In this document: positions 18,402-26,696 of the stretch, in pieces
How positions within the stretch are numbered: position 1 is the first letter of the stretch
Layout: each line of letters begins with the position of its first letter
DNA from: Prolixibacteraceae bacterium
GTDB taxonomy: Bacteria; Bacteroidota; Bacteroidia; Bacteroidales; Prolixibacteraceae
Direction of reading: 5' to 3'
DNA: 57,409 nt
Assembly (NCBI GenBank): GCA_947475715.1
Contig: CANJNY010000017.1
Coordinates: 1 to 57,409 of the forward strand
Program-made: the position numbers and the translations under genes
The notes under the pieces: generated by a model
What the model saw: the letters and a program-made list of their open reading frames with translations, nothing else
Told to the model about the DNA's origin: nothing
The model's database searches: none

Positions 18402-19772
18402 TCAGCCTTCGCTCTTTTTATCTTTACTGCTGTTTTTTAATGAATCAACGGGTTGATTTTTTGCCGGCTGATTTTCAATTTGTTTAATCTCTTTTTGTTT
18501 TCGAATCTGCTCATCGTAAATTTCCCATCCAACGGTTTCAATCTCCTCCGATTTTTCGGGTTCCGTTAAAAGGATTGTCCAGTCTTTTTCAACCCCCTTA
18601 TTTATAATGACAAAATTTTCATTTTCATCGCCAACATCTACAATTTGTCTGACTATTTTGTCTTTTTTAAGATAGACATATTTTGTAGAATCTGTCTCAA
18701 AAACGGCTTCGAGCGGAATGTAAAGTTTTTCGGAATAGGCTCCGGTCTGAATTAAATTTCCGGTAGTCATAGCCGGCTTTAGTTCGTGGTCGGTTCCGAA
18801 AACACGAATGTTAACCTCGAAAACTTTGGAGTCACTTTTGGGCATTGGCTGGCCGATATTGGCCACCGTGAGCACTTCGCCCTTGAGCTCCTTTAAAGGG
18901 AAGGCATCAATACTTAGGGTAACTTTCTGCCCGACTTTTATTTTTGCGATATCAATCTCATTGACATATGTTTCAGAAATTAACCGGGTCATATCGGGTA
19001 AAGTCACAATAATCGGATTCCAGGGGGTTAAAACAGATCCGATTTGGATCTTTATCCCAAATCGGTCTTTGGCATAAAGAACCATTCCGGGTTTGGGTGC
19101 CTTAATTGTCAGCGCATCATAAAGTTTGAGCAGGTTATTTACCCGTTCCTGTTTGAGATTAAAATCGATATTGCGCCGCTCCATTTGTGAACGTAATTGC
19201 CGCTGTCTCATCTCGAGCCCTTTAATGTCCTGCTCTAATTTGCGTTCCACTTTGCCCAGATCCATTTGTGCCTTCTTGATAACCGAAGGAGATTCGTACG
19301 CCGATTCGGCCAAAACAATTTTCTGCTCCTCAACATCTGACTTCGAATTGACTATCAGATCGCGGTAATTGCTTAGGCTAAGGTTGGAATCGAGCTTGGC
19401 ATCCTCGATTGTAGAGGCGGCAGTCTCTAATTCCAGACGTGCTGCTGTCAAAACTTCTTCGATTACCTTGTGATCCAGGGTGGCAATGTACTGACCCGAA
19501 TCGACCACGCTACCCTCTTCGATCAGATCGGTAATCTTGATCTCATAAATCCTCACGTTTTGACCCGATAGAACGGCTGGCAAAATAATGTTTTCCGAAT
19601 TCTCCGCTTTTAGTTGTCCCGAGGTATGAATTTTAACCTCTACGGCTCCTTTCATAACCTTGCAGGTAATCTCCTCTAAACCTGAATTTTTACTTCGGGT
19701 GAAAAAAATAAACATAAAAATCACTATCAACAGACTTAACGCAATCAAAACTCTTTTTTTGTTCATAATCAT
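18402..19772 (-). CDS. Periplasmic adaptor of an ABC efflux system, first copy
   Basis: 456 residues and the first gene of the efflux operon. A membrane anchor (about 7-24) is followed by lipoyl-type strands, a long coiled-coil hairpin (about 100-220, with KKAQMDLGKVERKLEQDIKG) and beta-barrel segments (SETYVNEIDIAKIKVGQKV). A hydrophilic Lys/Gln/Asn-rich tail (about 420-456) is absent from the second adaptor. The SETYV-E-I-I-K-KVG core occurs in both adaptors, showing they are paralogues. Start MIMNKKR has two possible ATGs; the second, at 19766, would shorten it by two residues. No TAnnTTTG box was found in the 163 bp upstream. Confidence 0.9.
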   Translation of the reverse strand: MIMNKKRVLIALSLLIVIFMFIFFTRSKNSGLEEITCKVMKGAVEVKIHTSGQLKAENSENIILPAVLSGQNVRIYEIKITDLIEEGSVVDSGQYIATLDHKVIEEVLTAARLELETAASTIEDAKLDSNLSLSNYRDLIVNSKSDVEEQKIVLAESAYESPSVIKKAQMDLGKVERKLEQDIKGLEMRQRQLRSQMERRNIDFNLKQERVNNLLKLYDALTIKAPKPGMVLYAKDRFGIKIQIGSVLTPWNPIIVTLPDMTRLISETYVNEIDIAKIKVGQKVTLSIDAFPLKELKGEVLTVANIGQPMPKSDSKVFEVNIRVFGTDHELKPAMTTGNLIQTGAYSEKLYIPLEAVFETDSTKYVYLKKDKIVRQIVDVGDENENFVIINKGVEKDWTILLTEPEKSEEIETVGWEIYDEQIRKQKEIKQIENQPAKNQPVDSLKNSSKDKKSEG

Positions 19773-19935
19773 CCGATTTACACCTGACTCGTCGAAGTGT
19801 ATTGTATAATTGGTTAAATAACAGTATTTTATTGAAATTAAATGCCTCTTTTTTGCAGCAAATTTTCAGCTCGTAAAGATATGAATAGAAATGATCTAAA
19901 ACATACTTGTGCGTTAACGGATAAGAAAAAATGGA

Positions 19936-20697
19936 TCAAAAACGGTGAATAAAATCCTCTTTTTGTAATCCCTTACGAAACATGGCAATGCCGATCTCAA
20001 ATTGATCAATCGAAACACGTACAATAATATTGGCGATCAGTTCTTTCCAAAGGTTATACATCTCTTTCGATTCATGAATTCCCCGGATGATCAAAATACC
20101 ATCACTGCAGGGTTGTGCGATACATTTCTGAATCATTTTGCGGGAATTTTGAGGATCGTGGGGATAATTTATTATGGTAAAAGGGGCAGGAATTGAAGGT
20201 TCCTGGCTTTCATTAATCGACACAATATTTGAGTACTGCGGATCCTTTCTGAGATTTTCTGTAAGCAAATTATATTCAGGATCATTACATATCAGGGAAA
20301 CCGGGATATCTCTGGTTGCAAGGGCAATCAAGGAGAGGTTAACCCCCAGTGATGGACCATAATGGAAAACAGAGGCAGGTTTAAATTCACGAATCAGCCT
20401 GAATATTAGTTTTGTAAATCGTGCCGGAAACTCTGTTTTTTTTAAAAGTTTTTTGGGTTTAGAAGAGTTAATATTGAACCGGTTGTAAATGATGCTTAAA
20501 GATGGATCCGTGCAAGTGGTTAGCATCCTTAATGTCTGAATACGTTTATCCTTGTGTCTCTGGTATTCCGGATATTGTTGTTTATCCTCAATGACAGCGG
20601 TGATTAGCCGGAATAGAAAAGGGGAGTGTATACCATGCCCCCCGCGGTGTCGTGCCCTTCTCAGATAGATTAACCGGCTGATTGTTCGGAATTTCAC
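19936..20697 (-). CDS. Methyltransferase-like protein with altered active-site motifs
   Basis: 253 residues, GTG start. It resembles a Bacteroidota family of O-methyltransferase-like proteins that begin with RARHRGGHGIHSPFLFRLI (14-32) and end with the QFEIGIAMFRK...DFIHRF pattern. Motif I, usually an acidic residue plus G-x-S-x-G, reads FHYGPSLGVNLSLIAL. The usual metal/substrate segment VDDIH before a KEM helix reads IIRGIHESKEM. Both carboxylates expected at these points are missing, so enzymatic methyl transfer is doubtful. Monocistronic, minus strand, between the efflux operon and recG. Family recognition is good; function unknown. Confidence 0.7.
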   Translation of the reverse strand: MKFRTISRLIYLRRARHRGGHGIHSPFLFRLITAVIEDKQQYPEYQRHKDKRIQTLRMLTTCTDPSLSIIYNRFNINSSKPKKLLKKTEFPARFTKLIFRLIREFKPASVFHYGPSLGVNLSLIALATRDIPVSLICNDPEYNLLTENLRKDPQYSNIVSINESQEPSIPAPFTIINYPHDPQNSRKMIQKCIAQPCSDGILIIRGIHESKEMYNLWKELIANIIVRVSIDQFEIGIAMFRKGLQKEDFIHRF

Positions 20698-20895
20698 ACG
20701 TATATATTTAAATTATATTGTAAGCTTTAAGACTTTTGATACGTGGTGAACCCTCATCGATCTATAAAACTTCTTTTGCAATCGTTGTCTCATGGGGGTT
20801 TAATTTGTATAGGTTTATAGCTGCAAATCTAGTAAAGAAAAGGGAAAGATCAGCGTGTACTTTGCAAAGCTGTTTTTTTCATGTAAGTTTGTTTT

Positions 20896-23001
20896 ATGTC
20901 TGCAATACTATCACAAGATATCAAATTTCTTCCGGGTGTGGGGCCCCGTAAGGCTGTCATACTAAATCAGGAGCTGAAAATATTTACACTCGGCGACCTG
21001 ATATACTATTTTCCGTTTAAGTATGTTGACCGGACTAAGTTTTATTCAATTCGCGAGATCAACACCACATTACCCTATATTCAGGTGAAGGGGAGGATTA
21101 CGGGTATGGAAATTATTGGGGTGGGCCGAAATCAGCGTTTAGTAGCTTACCTGACAGATGGTACAGGGATTCTGGAGTTAATTTGGTTCCAGGGGATTAA
21201 ATTTATTACACAGACTATTAAGATTGGCATCGAGTATATTGTGTTTGGAAAACCGGGTGAGTTTAATGGTCAATTTAGTATTGTGCACCCTGAACTGGAT
21301 GAGAATGTCCCTGATCCATCTAAAAAAGAGGGGTATATTCAGGCCTTTTATAACACTTCGGAGAAGCTGAAAAGTAATTTTATCCACTCTAAAAATATCC
21401 TTAAATTTCAATACGCCGCGCTTCAGCTGGCCCGTGGTAGTATTTATGAATCGATGCCTGCATGGTTGGTTCAGAAACTTGGATTGGTGAGTCTTGAATC
21501 TGCCTTAATTAATATTCACTTTCCTGAAAATCCTCAGGTGCAGCGAAAAGCAGAATACCGTCTTAAGTTTGAAGAGCTTTTTTATATCCAGCTTAAATTA
21601 CTCCACCTCAAGGAGGACCGGCATAAGAAATTCAAGGGGCATCTCTTCACAAAAGTCGGAAATTATTTCAATAATTTTTATTTTAATCACCTCCCTTTTG
21701 AGCTTACAGGAGCACAAAAAAGGGTGGTAAAGGAGATCCGGAAAGATATGGGAACAGGCCGGCAGATGAACCGGTTGCTTCAGGGTGATGTAGGTAGCGG
21801 TAAAACCATGGTGGCCTTGATGTCGATACTTATAGCCCTTGACAATGGCTTTCAATGTTGTCTTATGGCGCCTACGGAGATTCTTGCTAATCAGCATTTT
21901 CTCTCGATTCAGAAGTTTTTGGGTTCTATGTCGGTTACGGTTAGGTTATTAACCGGGTCTACAAAAAAAAAGGATCGGGCAGTTATTCATAGTGATTTGC
22001 TATCGGGCAAACTTCATCTGTTGATTGGCACCCATGCCTTGCTTGAGGATATCGTACAGTTTGAGTCGTTAGGATTAGTAATTATTGACGAACAACATCG
22101 TTTTGGGGTCACTCAGCGTGCTAAATTGTGGCGTAAGAACTTTATTCCGCCTCATATTCTGGTTATGACTGCCACACCCATTCCCCGAACACTGGCCATG
22201 ACTGTTTATGGTGATCTGGATGTATCGGTAATTGATGAACTTCCACCCGGTCGTAAACCGATTAAAACGGTCCATTATTTTGAAAACAGGCGGGCACAGG
22301 TTTATGATTTTATGCGAAAAGAGATTGCTGATGGGAGGCAAATCTACATAGTATTTCCGTTAATTTCAGAATCTGAAAAGATGGATTATAAAAATCTGGA
22401 AGCGGGGCATGAGCAGATCACGAAAATATTCCCCGTCCCCGATTATTCCATTGGAATGGTTCATGGTAAAATGAAACCTGCTGCCAAAGATCTCGAAATG
22501 CAACGGTTTAAAAGCAGGGAGACTCAGATTTTAGTTGCTACCACTGTTATCGAAGTTGGTGTTGATGTGCCGAATGCATCGGTGATGATAATTGAAAGTT
22601 CTGAACGTTTTGGTTTGTCGCAACTTCATCAGTTGCGTGGAAGGGTAGGGCGGGGCGCAGAACAATCCTACTGTATTTTACTTTCCGGATTCAAACTTGG
22701 AGCCGAAAGTCGTAAGCGAATTGAAACCATGGTTGCTACTAATGACGGATTCGAAATTGCTGAGGCAGACATGCGTTTAAGAGGCCCGGGTGACATTGAA
22801 GGTACTCAGCAAAGTGGGATCGCTTTTGATTTGAAAATAAGTAATCTGGCCAAAGATGGGCAGGTTCTTCAGTATGCCAGGGATATTGCCGAATCGATAA
22901 TCACCGATGATCCCATCCTTGAAAAACCTCAGAATGATATCCTCAAAAAACAACTGATTGCACTGAAAAAAAATCATCTTAACTGGGGGTCAATAAGTTA
23001 G
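20896..23001 (+). CDS. recG: ATP-dependent DNA helicase RecG
   Basis: Remodels stalled replication forks and Holliday junctions. At 701 residues it is full length. The N-terminal wedge domain opens with DIKFLPGVGPRKAVIL (6-21), followed by an OB-like region. Walker A is GDVGSGKTMVAL (about 295-306), motif II DEQH(RFG), motif III MTATPIPRTLAMT and the RecG-specific end of the second lobe, LHQLRGRVGRG. A TRG-like region ADMRLRGPGDIEGTQQSG follows, where DNA translocation is coupled to ATP hydrolysis. The start codon is 20896. It reads away from the minus-strand methyltransferase-like gene. Confidence 0.97.
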   Translation: MSAILSQDIKFLPGVGPRKAVILNQELKIFTLGDLIYYFPFKYVDRTKFYSIREINTTLPYIQVKGRITGMEIIGVGRNQRLVAYLTDGTGILELIWFQGIKFITQTIKIGIEYIVFGKPGEFNGQFSIVHPELDENVPDPSKKEGYIQAFYNTSEKLKSNFIHSKNILKFQYAALQLARGSIYESMPAWLVQKLGLVSLESALINIHFPENPQVQRKAEYRLKFEELFYIQLKLLHLKEDRHKKFKGHLFTKVGNYFNNFYFNHLPFELTGAQKRVVKEIRKDMGTGRQMNRLLQGDVGSGKTMVALMSILIALDNGFQCCLMAPTEILANQHFLSIQKFLGSMSVTVRLLTGSTKKKDRAVIHSDLLSGKLHLLIGTHALLEDIVQFESLGLVIIDEQHRFGVTQRAKLWRKNFIPPHILVMTATPIPRTLAMTVYGDLDVSVIDELPPGRKPIKTVHYFENRRAQVYDFMRKEIADGRQIYIVFPLISESEKMDYKNLEAGHEQITKIFPVPDYSIGMVHGKMKPAAKDLEMQRFKSRETQILVATTVIEVGVDVPNASVMIIESSERFGLSQLHQLRGRVGRGAEQSYCILLSGFKLGAESRKRIETMVATNDGFEIAEADMRLRGPGDIEGTQQSGIAFDLKISNLAKDGQVLQYARDIAESIITDDPILEKPQNDILKKQLIALKKNHLNWGSIS

Positions 23002-23007
23002 CTGGAA

Positions 23008-23039
23008 AGAGCTCACTCCTGCAAGAGCTCACTCCTGCA
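23008..23039. repeat. Two perfect 16-bp tandem copies after recG
   Basis: AGAGCTCACTCCTGCA at 23008-23023 is repeated exactly at 23024-23039, starting 7 bp after the recG stop codon. It may be a slippage product or part of a variable tandem repeat. Confidence 0.8.
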
Positions 23040-23300
23040 TGGCCTCACGATTGGATGACCGTGCTGAAAGTTACCACCAATGCAAGGGGAGATGGGGAGA
23101 AGGAAAGAGGTTGCAACCTGTCGATTTTAGAACCCGACATTTTGACTTCGTGCCGTCTTGGCGGGTTAAAGTCGTCCATTCGAATGGTCCGTAAAGTTGC
23201 AAATTCCGGTATTGATATTTTGTTACTAATTATAATGACAGATTGTTTTTTTCTTAAAACAAATAACCTACTTTTGCGCCGCAAACCAATATCATTTAAA
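23040..23300. other. Intergenic stretch with palindrome and possible promoter, no gene accepted
   Basis: Open frames of 79-95 codons occur on both strands but look unlike proteins. The segment has a perfect 12-bp palindrome CCATTCGAATGG (23176-23187). Eleven of its surrounding bases (23172-23182) are repeated inverted at 23301-23311, in the following leader. Confidence 0.45.
23243..23276 (+). promoter_or_regulatory. Putative promoter of the MgtE-like/Nramp-like pair
   Basis: The -7 box TACTTTTG (23269-23276) matches TAnnTTTG. A TTG with following T-run starts at 23243, about 23 bp upstream, slightly longer than consensus. Transcription would begin near 23283, leaving a leader of about 120 nt. 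Confidence 0.45.
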
Positions 23301-23404
23301 CGAATGGACGAAGGGCCTGCGGAAAATATTTTATTAACCTGATATCGCAGGATCGTCTCCTTTGAGTCCTTCCTTGTAATGTCACAAAAGCAAGGAGGTA
23401 ATCA
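23301..23404 (+). promoter_or_regulatory. Structured mRNA leader that can hide the ribosome binding site
   Basis: GACGA (23307-23311) pairs with TCGTC (23353-23357), and CCTGCG (23316-23321) pairs with CGCAGG (23346-23351), forming one long arm. TCCTTG (23371-23376) pairs with CAAGGA (23391-23396), burying the Shine-Dalgarno AAGGAGG (23392-23398) seven bases before the ATG. A second CTCCTT (23357-23362) could pair with the same AAGGAG, allowing alternative folds. A perfect Shine-Dalgarno is rare in this window. I do not recognise a known riboswitch consensus. Confidence 0.55.
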
Positions 23405-24673
23405 ATGACATCCATTACCACATTTTATTTAAGCCGTATCATCGGGAAGAAGATTCTGGATCTTAATGGTATATACCTTGGTACTGTAAAAGATCTTCTG
23501 GTCGATCCGGATCCTTCAAATTATCCTACGGGGCATCCTGTTGTTAAAGGGATTAAAACCAAATATAAAAATCAAATATCTTTTTATTCATTTGAAAATT
23601 TTCACGTTGAAAAGGTAAATGCCAAGCTTACTGTTTTTTGTGATCAGCTTGTCGAATTACCAAAGGATGAAATTAATACCAGCATGTATCTGGCTGAAGC
23701 GGTGCTCGACAATCAAATTGTCGATCTCAATGGCCGTAAGTTGGTGCGCGTTAATGATGTCCGGTTAGTCACCATCTCAAGCGGTACCTTTGCCGTAGCT
23801 GTAGATATTGGAATTGAGGGATTGCTTCGCAGAATCGGAATTGTAAAGCCATTGAAATATGTCGTGGGTCTGTTGGGAGGTACAATTCCTGCTAAATTTA
23901 TATTGTGGGAAGATGTCGAAACGATAGATTTCTCTAATCTAAATATTAAACTCTCAAAAAGTTATGCCAAGCTTCAAACCCTCCATCCCTCTGACTTAGC
24001 TGATATTATTGAAGATCTTGGCCGCAAGGCGAGTGCAGAGGTATTTTCAGCACTTGATGAGGAGAAGGCTGCAGATGTTATGGAGGAGCTAGACACCGAG
24101 ATGCAGGTGCATATCCTTGAGAGCCTTTCCATCGAAAAAGCGGCAGATGTGTTGGATAAAATGCCATCTGATGAGGTCGCCGATATTCTGGATGCTCTGG
24201 AAAATGACAAAGCGGAATTGCTGCTTAATGAAATGGAGAAGGATACTTCTCAGTATGTGAGAGACTTACTTGTCTACCCTGATCATACTGTGGGAAGTAT
24301 TATGTCCTCTGAAGTGATGTCCTTTAACCGGAAAACAACAGTTGAAGAGGTGCTGAGAGAATTGAGGGATAAGAAGCCGGAATTTGAGACGCTTTATAAC
24401 CTGTTTGTAACCGATGATAATGAAGTACTCTTAGCCACATTCTCAATCCGGGATGTGGTAATTTCATCTCCCGATGTTCAAATTGAACAAATCATGAAGC
24501 CCTCACCGGTACATTTGCGTGATTATCAAAAAATTAATGAAGTTGCAGAAATTGTTTCAAAATATAATTTATTGGCAATACCTGTTGTGGATAAGAAAAA
24601 TGTACTCAAAGGGATGGTTGTTATTGATGATGTTATTGAAGACTTAATTAAAAAACGTAGAACCAATAAATAG
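23405..24673 (+). CDS. Soluble MgtE N-domain/CBS protein with PRC-barrel-like start
   Basis: 422 residues without any membrane helix. Residues about 8-40 (RIIGKKILDLNGIYLGTVKD) and 100-175 look like PRC-barrel segments. Residues 190-290 are the MgtE_N superhelix (LHPSDLADIIEDLG, then repeated EKAADVxxxM units). Residues 298-415 are a pair of CBS domains. This is the Mg2+-sensing cytosolic half of an MgtE channel without its transmembrane half. The next gene, 10 bp on, is an Nramp-like transporter. A role as a cytosolic Mg2+ or nucleotide sensor gating that transporter is inferred from this pairing. Translation is probably controlled by the structured leader upstream. Confidence 0.85.
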   Translation: MTSITTFYLSRIIGKKILDLNGIYLGTVKDLLVDPDPSNYPTGHPVVKGIKTKYKNQISFYSFENFHVEKVNAKLTVFCDQLVELPKDEINTSMYLAEAVLDNQIVDLNGRKLVRVNDVRLVTISSGTFAVAVDIGIEGLLRRIGIVKPLKYVVGLLGGTIPAKFILWEDVETIDFSNLNIKLSKSYAKLQTLHPSDLADIIEDLGRKASAEVFSALDEEKAADVMEELDTEMQVHILESLSIEKAADVLDKMPSDEVADILDALENDKAELLLNEMEKDTSQYVRDLLVYPDHTVGSIMSSEVMSFNRKTTVEEVLRELRDKKPEFETLYNLFVTDDNEVLLATFSIRDVVISSPDVQIEQIMKPSPVHLRDYQKINEVAEIVSKYNLLAIPVVDKKNVLKGMVVIDDVIEDLIKKRRTNK

Positions 24674-24683
24674 TGGTCTGGTA

Positions 24684-25934
24684 ATGTTTAAAAATAAAAA
24701 ATCATTTTTTCAAAGACTTGGATTATTTCTGGCAATTCTCGGACCCGGAATAATTACCGGTAGTGTGGATAATGATGCAGGGGGAATTACAACTTATTCT
24801 GTTGCTGCTGCAGTTTATGGTTATAATCTGATCTGGACACTCATCCCATCATTTATTGTTCTTGTGGTTATTCAGGAGATGAATGCCCGCATGGGTATTG
24901 TTACTGGGAAAGGACTTGCTGACCTGATTCGTGAAAATGCCGGGGTTAAGATTACCTTCTTTATATTCATCGGATTATTAATTGCCGATATTGGGAATAC
25001 AACCACTGAATTTGCCGGAGTGGCCGGAAGTATGGAAGTTTTTGGAGTCAGTAAATATATCTCCGTGCCCATTGTCGGGTTTTTAGTATGGTTTCTGGTT
25101 GTAAAAGGGACCTATAAAATTGCAGAACGCATTTTTCTCCTTTTTAGCCTCTCCCTGTTGATGTATGTCGTTTCTGCAATCATGGGTAAACCACACTGGG
25201 GAGAAATCGGTCAGGCAATTATTCACCCGCAAATGGAAATGAGTGCCCAAAGTATTTCAATGATTATTGGAATTATAGGAACAACAATTGCCCCCTGGAT
25301 GCAGTTTTATATGCAATCCTCTGTCATTGAGAAGGGTTTGAAAATGAAAAATTTCAGGTATTCCCTCATTGACATTGTCGTGGGATGCGTTGCAACTGTT
25401 GTTGTGGCTTTCTTTATCATGGTTGCCTGTGCCTCTACGCTACATGCAAATGGAATTCAGATTAATGAAGCCAAAGATGCAGCTTTAGCCTTAAAACCTT
25501 TGGCAGGAGCTTTTGCTTCACAGGTTTTTGCATTCGGTCTTTTTATCGCTTCCATATTCTCTGCTACAATATTGCCCTTAGCGACTGCTTTTTATGTCTG
25601 TGAGGCGTTCGGTTTTGAGGCGGGAATAGATAAAAAATGGGATGAGGCCAAGGAATTCTATGTCCTTTATACTGGAATATTAATTATTGGTGCAGCAATT
25701 ATCCTGATTCCCAATGCCCCCCTTATTTCGATCTCACTTTGGACACAGGTGATCAACGGAATGCTCTTACCCGTCGTGCTGGTTTGTATGATTCTGCTTG
25801 TAAATAACAAGAAAATCATGGGTAAATATGTCAATAAACTGGCTAATAACCTTATTGGATGGGGAGCTGTGATCGTGCTGATTATTTTATCGCTGATTCT
25901 TCTGTTGATGCCTCTGTTTGGCCATGGAAATTAA
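24684..25934 (+). CDS. Nramp-like divalent metal transporter with non-canonical metal site
   Basis: 416-residue inner-membrane protein with about eleven helices of the SLC11/Nramp type. The first-helix motif, normally DPGN, reads DNDA (29-32) in TGSVDNDAGGI. The sixth-helix motif, normally MPH, reads APW (203-205) in GTTIAPWMQFY. The lost methionine is the residue linked with preference for transition metals over Mg2+ and Ca2+ in classical Nramps, so Mg2+ transport is plausible, as in Nramp-related magnesium transporters. It follows the MgtE-like sensor gene by 10 bp in the same operon. It converges on tatD-like, stop codons 4 bp apart. Fold sure; substrate inferred. Confidence 0.88.
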   Translation: MFKNKKSFFQRLGLFLAILGPGIITGSVDNDAGGITTYSVAAAVYGYNLIWTLIPSFIVLVVIQEMNARMGIVTGKGLADLIRENAGVKITFFIFIGLLIADIGNTTTEFAGVAGSMEVFGVSKYISVPIVGFLVWFLVVKGTYKIAERIFLLFSLSLLMYVVSAIMGKPHWGEIGQAIIHPQMEMSAQSISMIIGIIGTTIAPWMQFYMQSSVIEKGLKMKNFRYSLIDIVVGCVATVVVAFFIMVACASTLHANGIQINEAKDAALALKPLAGAFASQVFAFGLFIASIFSATILPLATAFYVCEAFGFEAGIDKKWDEAKEFYVLYTGILIIGAAIILIPNAPLISISLWTQVINGMLLPVVLVCMILLVNNKKIMGKYVNKLANNLIGWGAVIVLIILSLILLLMPLFGHGN

Positions 25935-25938
25935 TAGA

Positions 25939-26619
25939 CTATTTTAATTCTAATTCCCTGGATTCAGGAAATATGGTAAAGTAATTTTCGTAAACCTGAT
26001 TCTTAAGTAACTCAACCGATACATTTAATAAACCCGCCACTTGGTCGTAAATTTTTTCAATTGGAATCATTGAATCATCAGTTTCAAAGAGCAGGGATTT
26101 CAATGGGATTATCGTTAGTGCCTCCACAAAACTGGCGGATGGGTTCAAGGCCAGCTTTCCTGCAGAAAAATAGCATCCTAAATCAATCAATTGTCGGGTT
26201 AAATTTAATCCCTGAGAGTACCCGTGTAAAATAATGGGAACCCTAATTTGTGCGATAATCGGGACTAGCTCATTCCATGATTTCACAGCATGGATTATCA
26301 GGGGTTTGTGAATTGCATGTGCCAATTCAATATGTAAATTGAATACCTCTTTCTGTCGTTCATAATTAGAGGTACAACCTTTATCCAGTCCTGTCTCACC
26401 GATTGCCAAAAGATTTTTATCTGCGATAATCTTTTCAAGCATTTGATTTATTTCCACTAAATTATATTTATCGACATGCCACGGGTGGATCGCCGCCGAA
26501 AAAGGGAAATTGACCACACCTGTTTTACCAATATCCTGGAGGAAGAGACTCTGAACGGCAAAGGTCTCTTCTGAATTTTGCCCATTATGGGTGTGGATAT
26601 CTATAAATGGTATTTTCAA
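25939..26619 (-). CDS. TatD-family metal-dependent hydrolase
   Basis: 226 residues, slightly shorter than TatD nucleases (about 260). The metal-binding set is visible: HTH near residue 9-11 (FIDIHTHNG), glutamate in AIGETGLD, histidines in LIIHAVK and ILHGYSQ, and aspartate in FETDDS. This gives a TIM-barrel hydrolase likely acting on DNA or D-aminoacyl ends. The start is TTG; no ATG is available in frame upstream. Monocistronic, convergent with the Nramp-like gene and divergent from the B3/B4 gene. Confidence 0.9.
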   Translation of the reverse strand: MKIPFIDIHTHNGQNSEETFAVQSLFLQDIGKTGVVNFPFSAAIHPWHVDKYNLVEINQMLEKIIADKNLLAIGETGLDKGCTSNYERQKEVFNLHIELAHAIHKPLIIHAVKSWNELVPIIAQIRVPIILHGYSQGLNLTRQLIDLGCYFSAGKLALNPSASFVEALTIIPLKSLLFETDDSMIPIEKIYDQVAGLLNVSVELLKNQVYENYFTIFPESRELELK

Positions 26620-26696
26620 CGTGATATAAAGATGATTTATTCAAAAGTAATGGTATTTTTAGAATTGTAACGGACCTTTGTAATCAGAATATACCA

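Noticed and set aside
23008-23039. CRISPR-like repeat
   Set aside because: Only two immediately adjacent copies, no spacers and no cas genes.
23045-23342. Open frames of 79 to 95 codons on both strands after recG
   Set aside because: Composition is unlike proteins, no family resemblance, and they overlap the promoter and structured leader of the next gene.
23301-23404. Known Mg2+ riboswitch (M-box) or Mn2+ leader
   Set aside because: The conserved sequence blocks of those classes are not visible by eye; a covariance search would decide.
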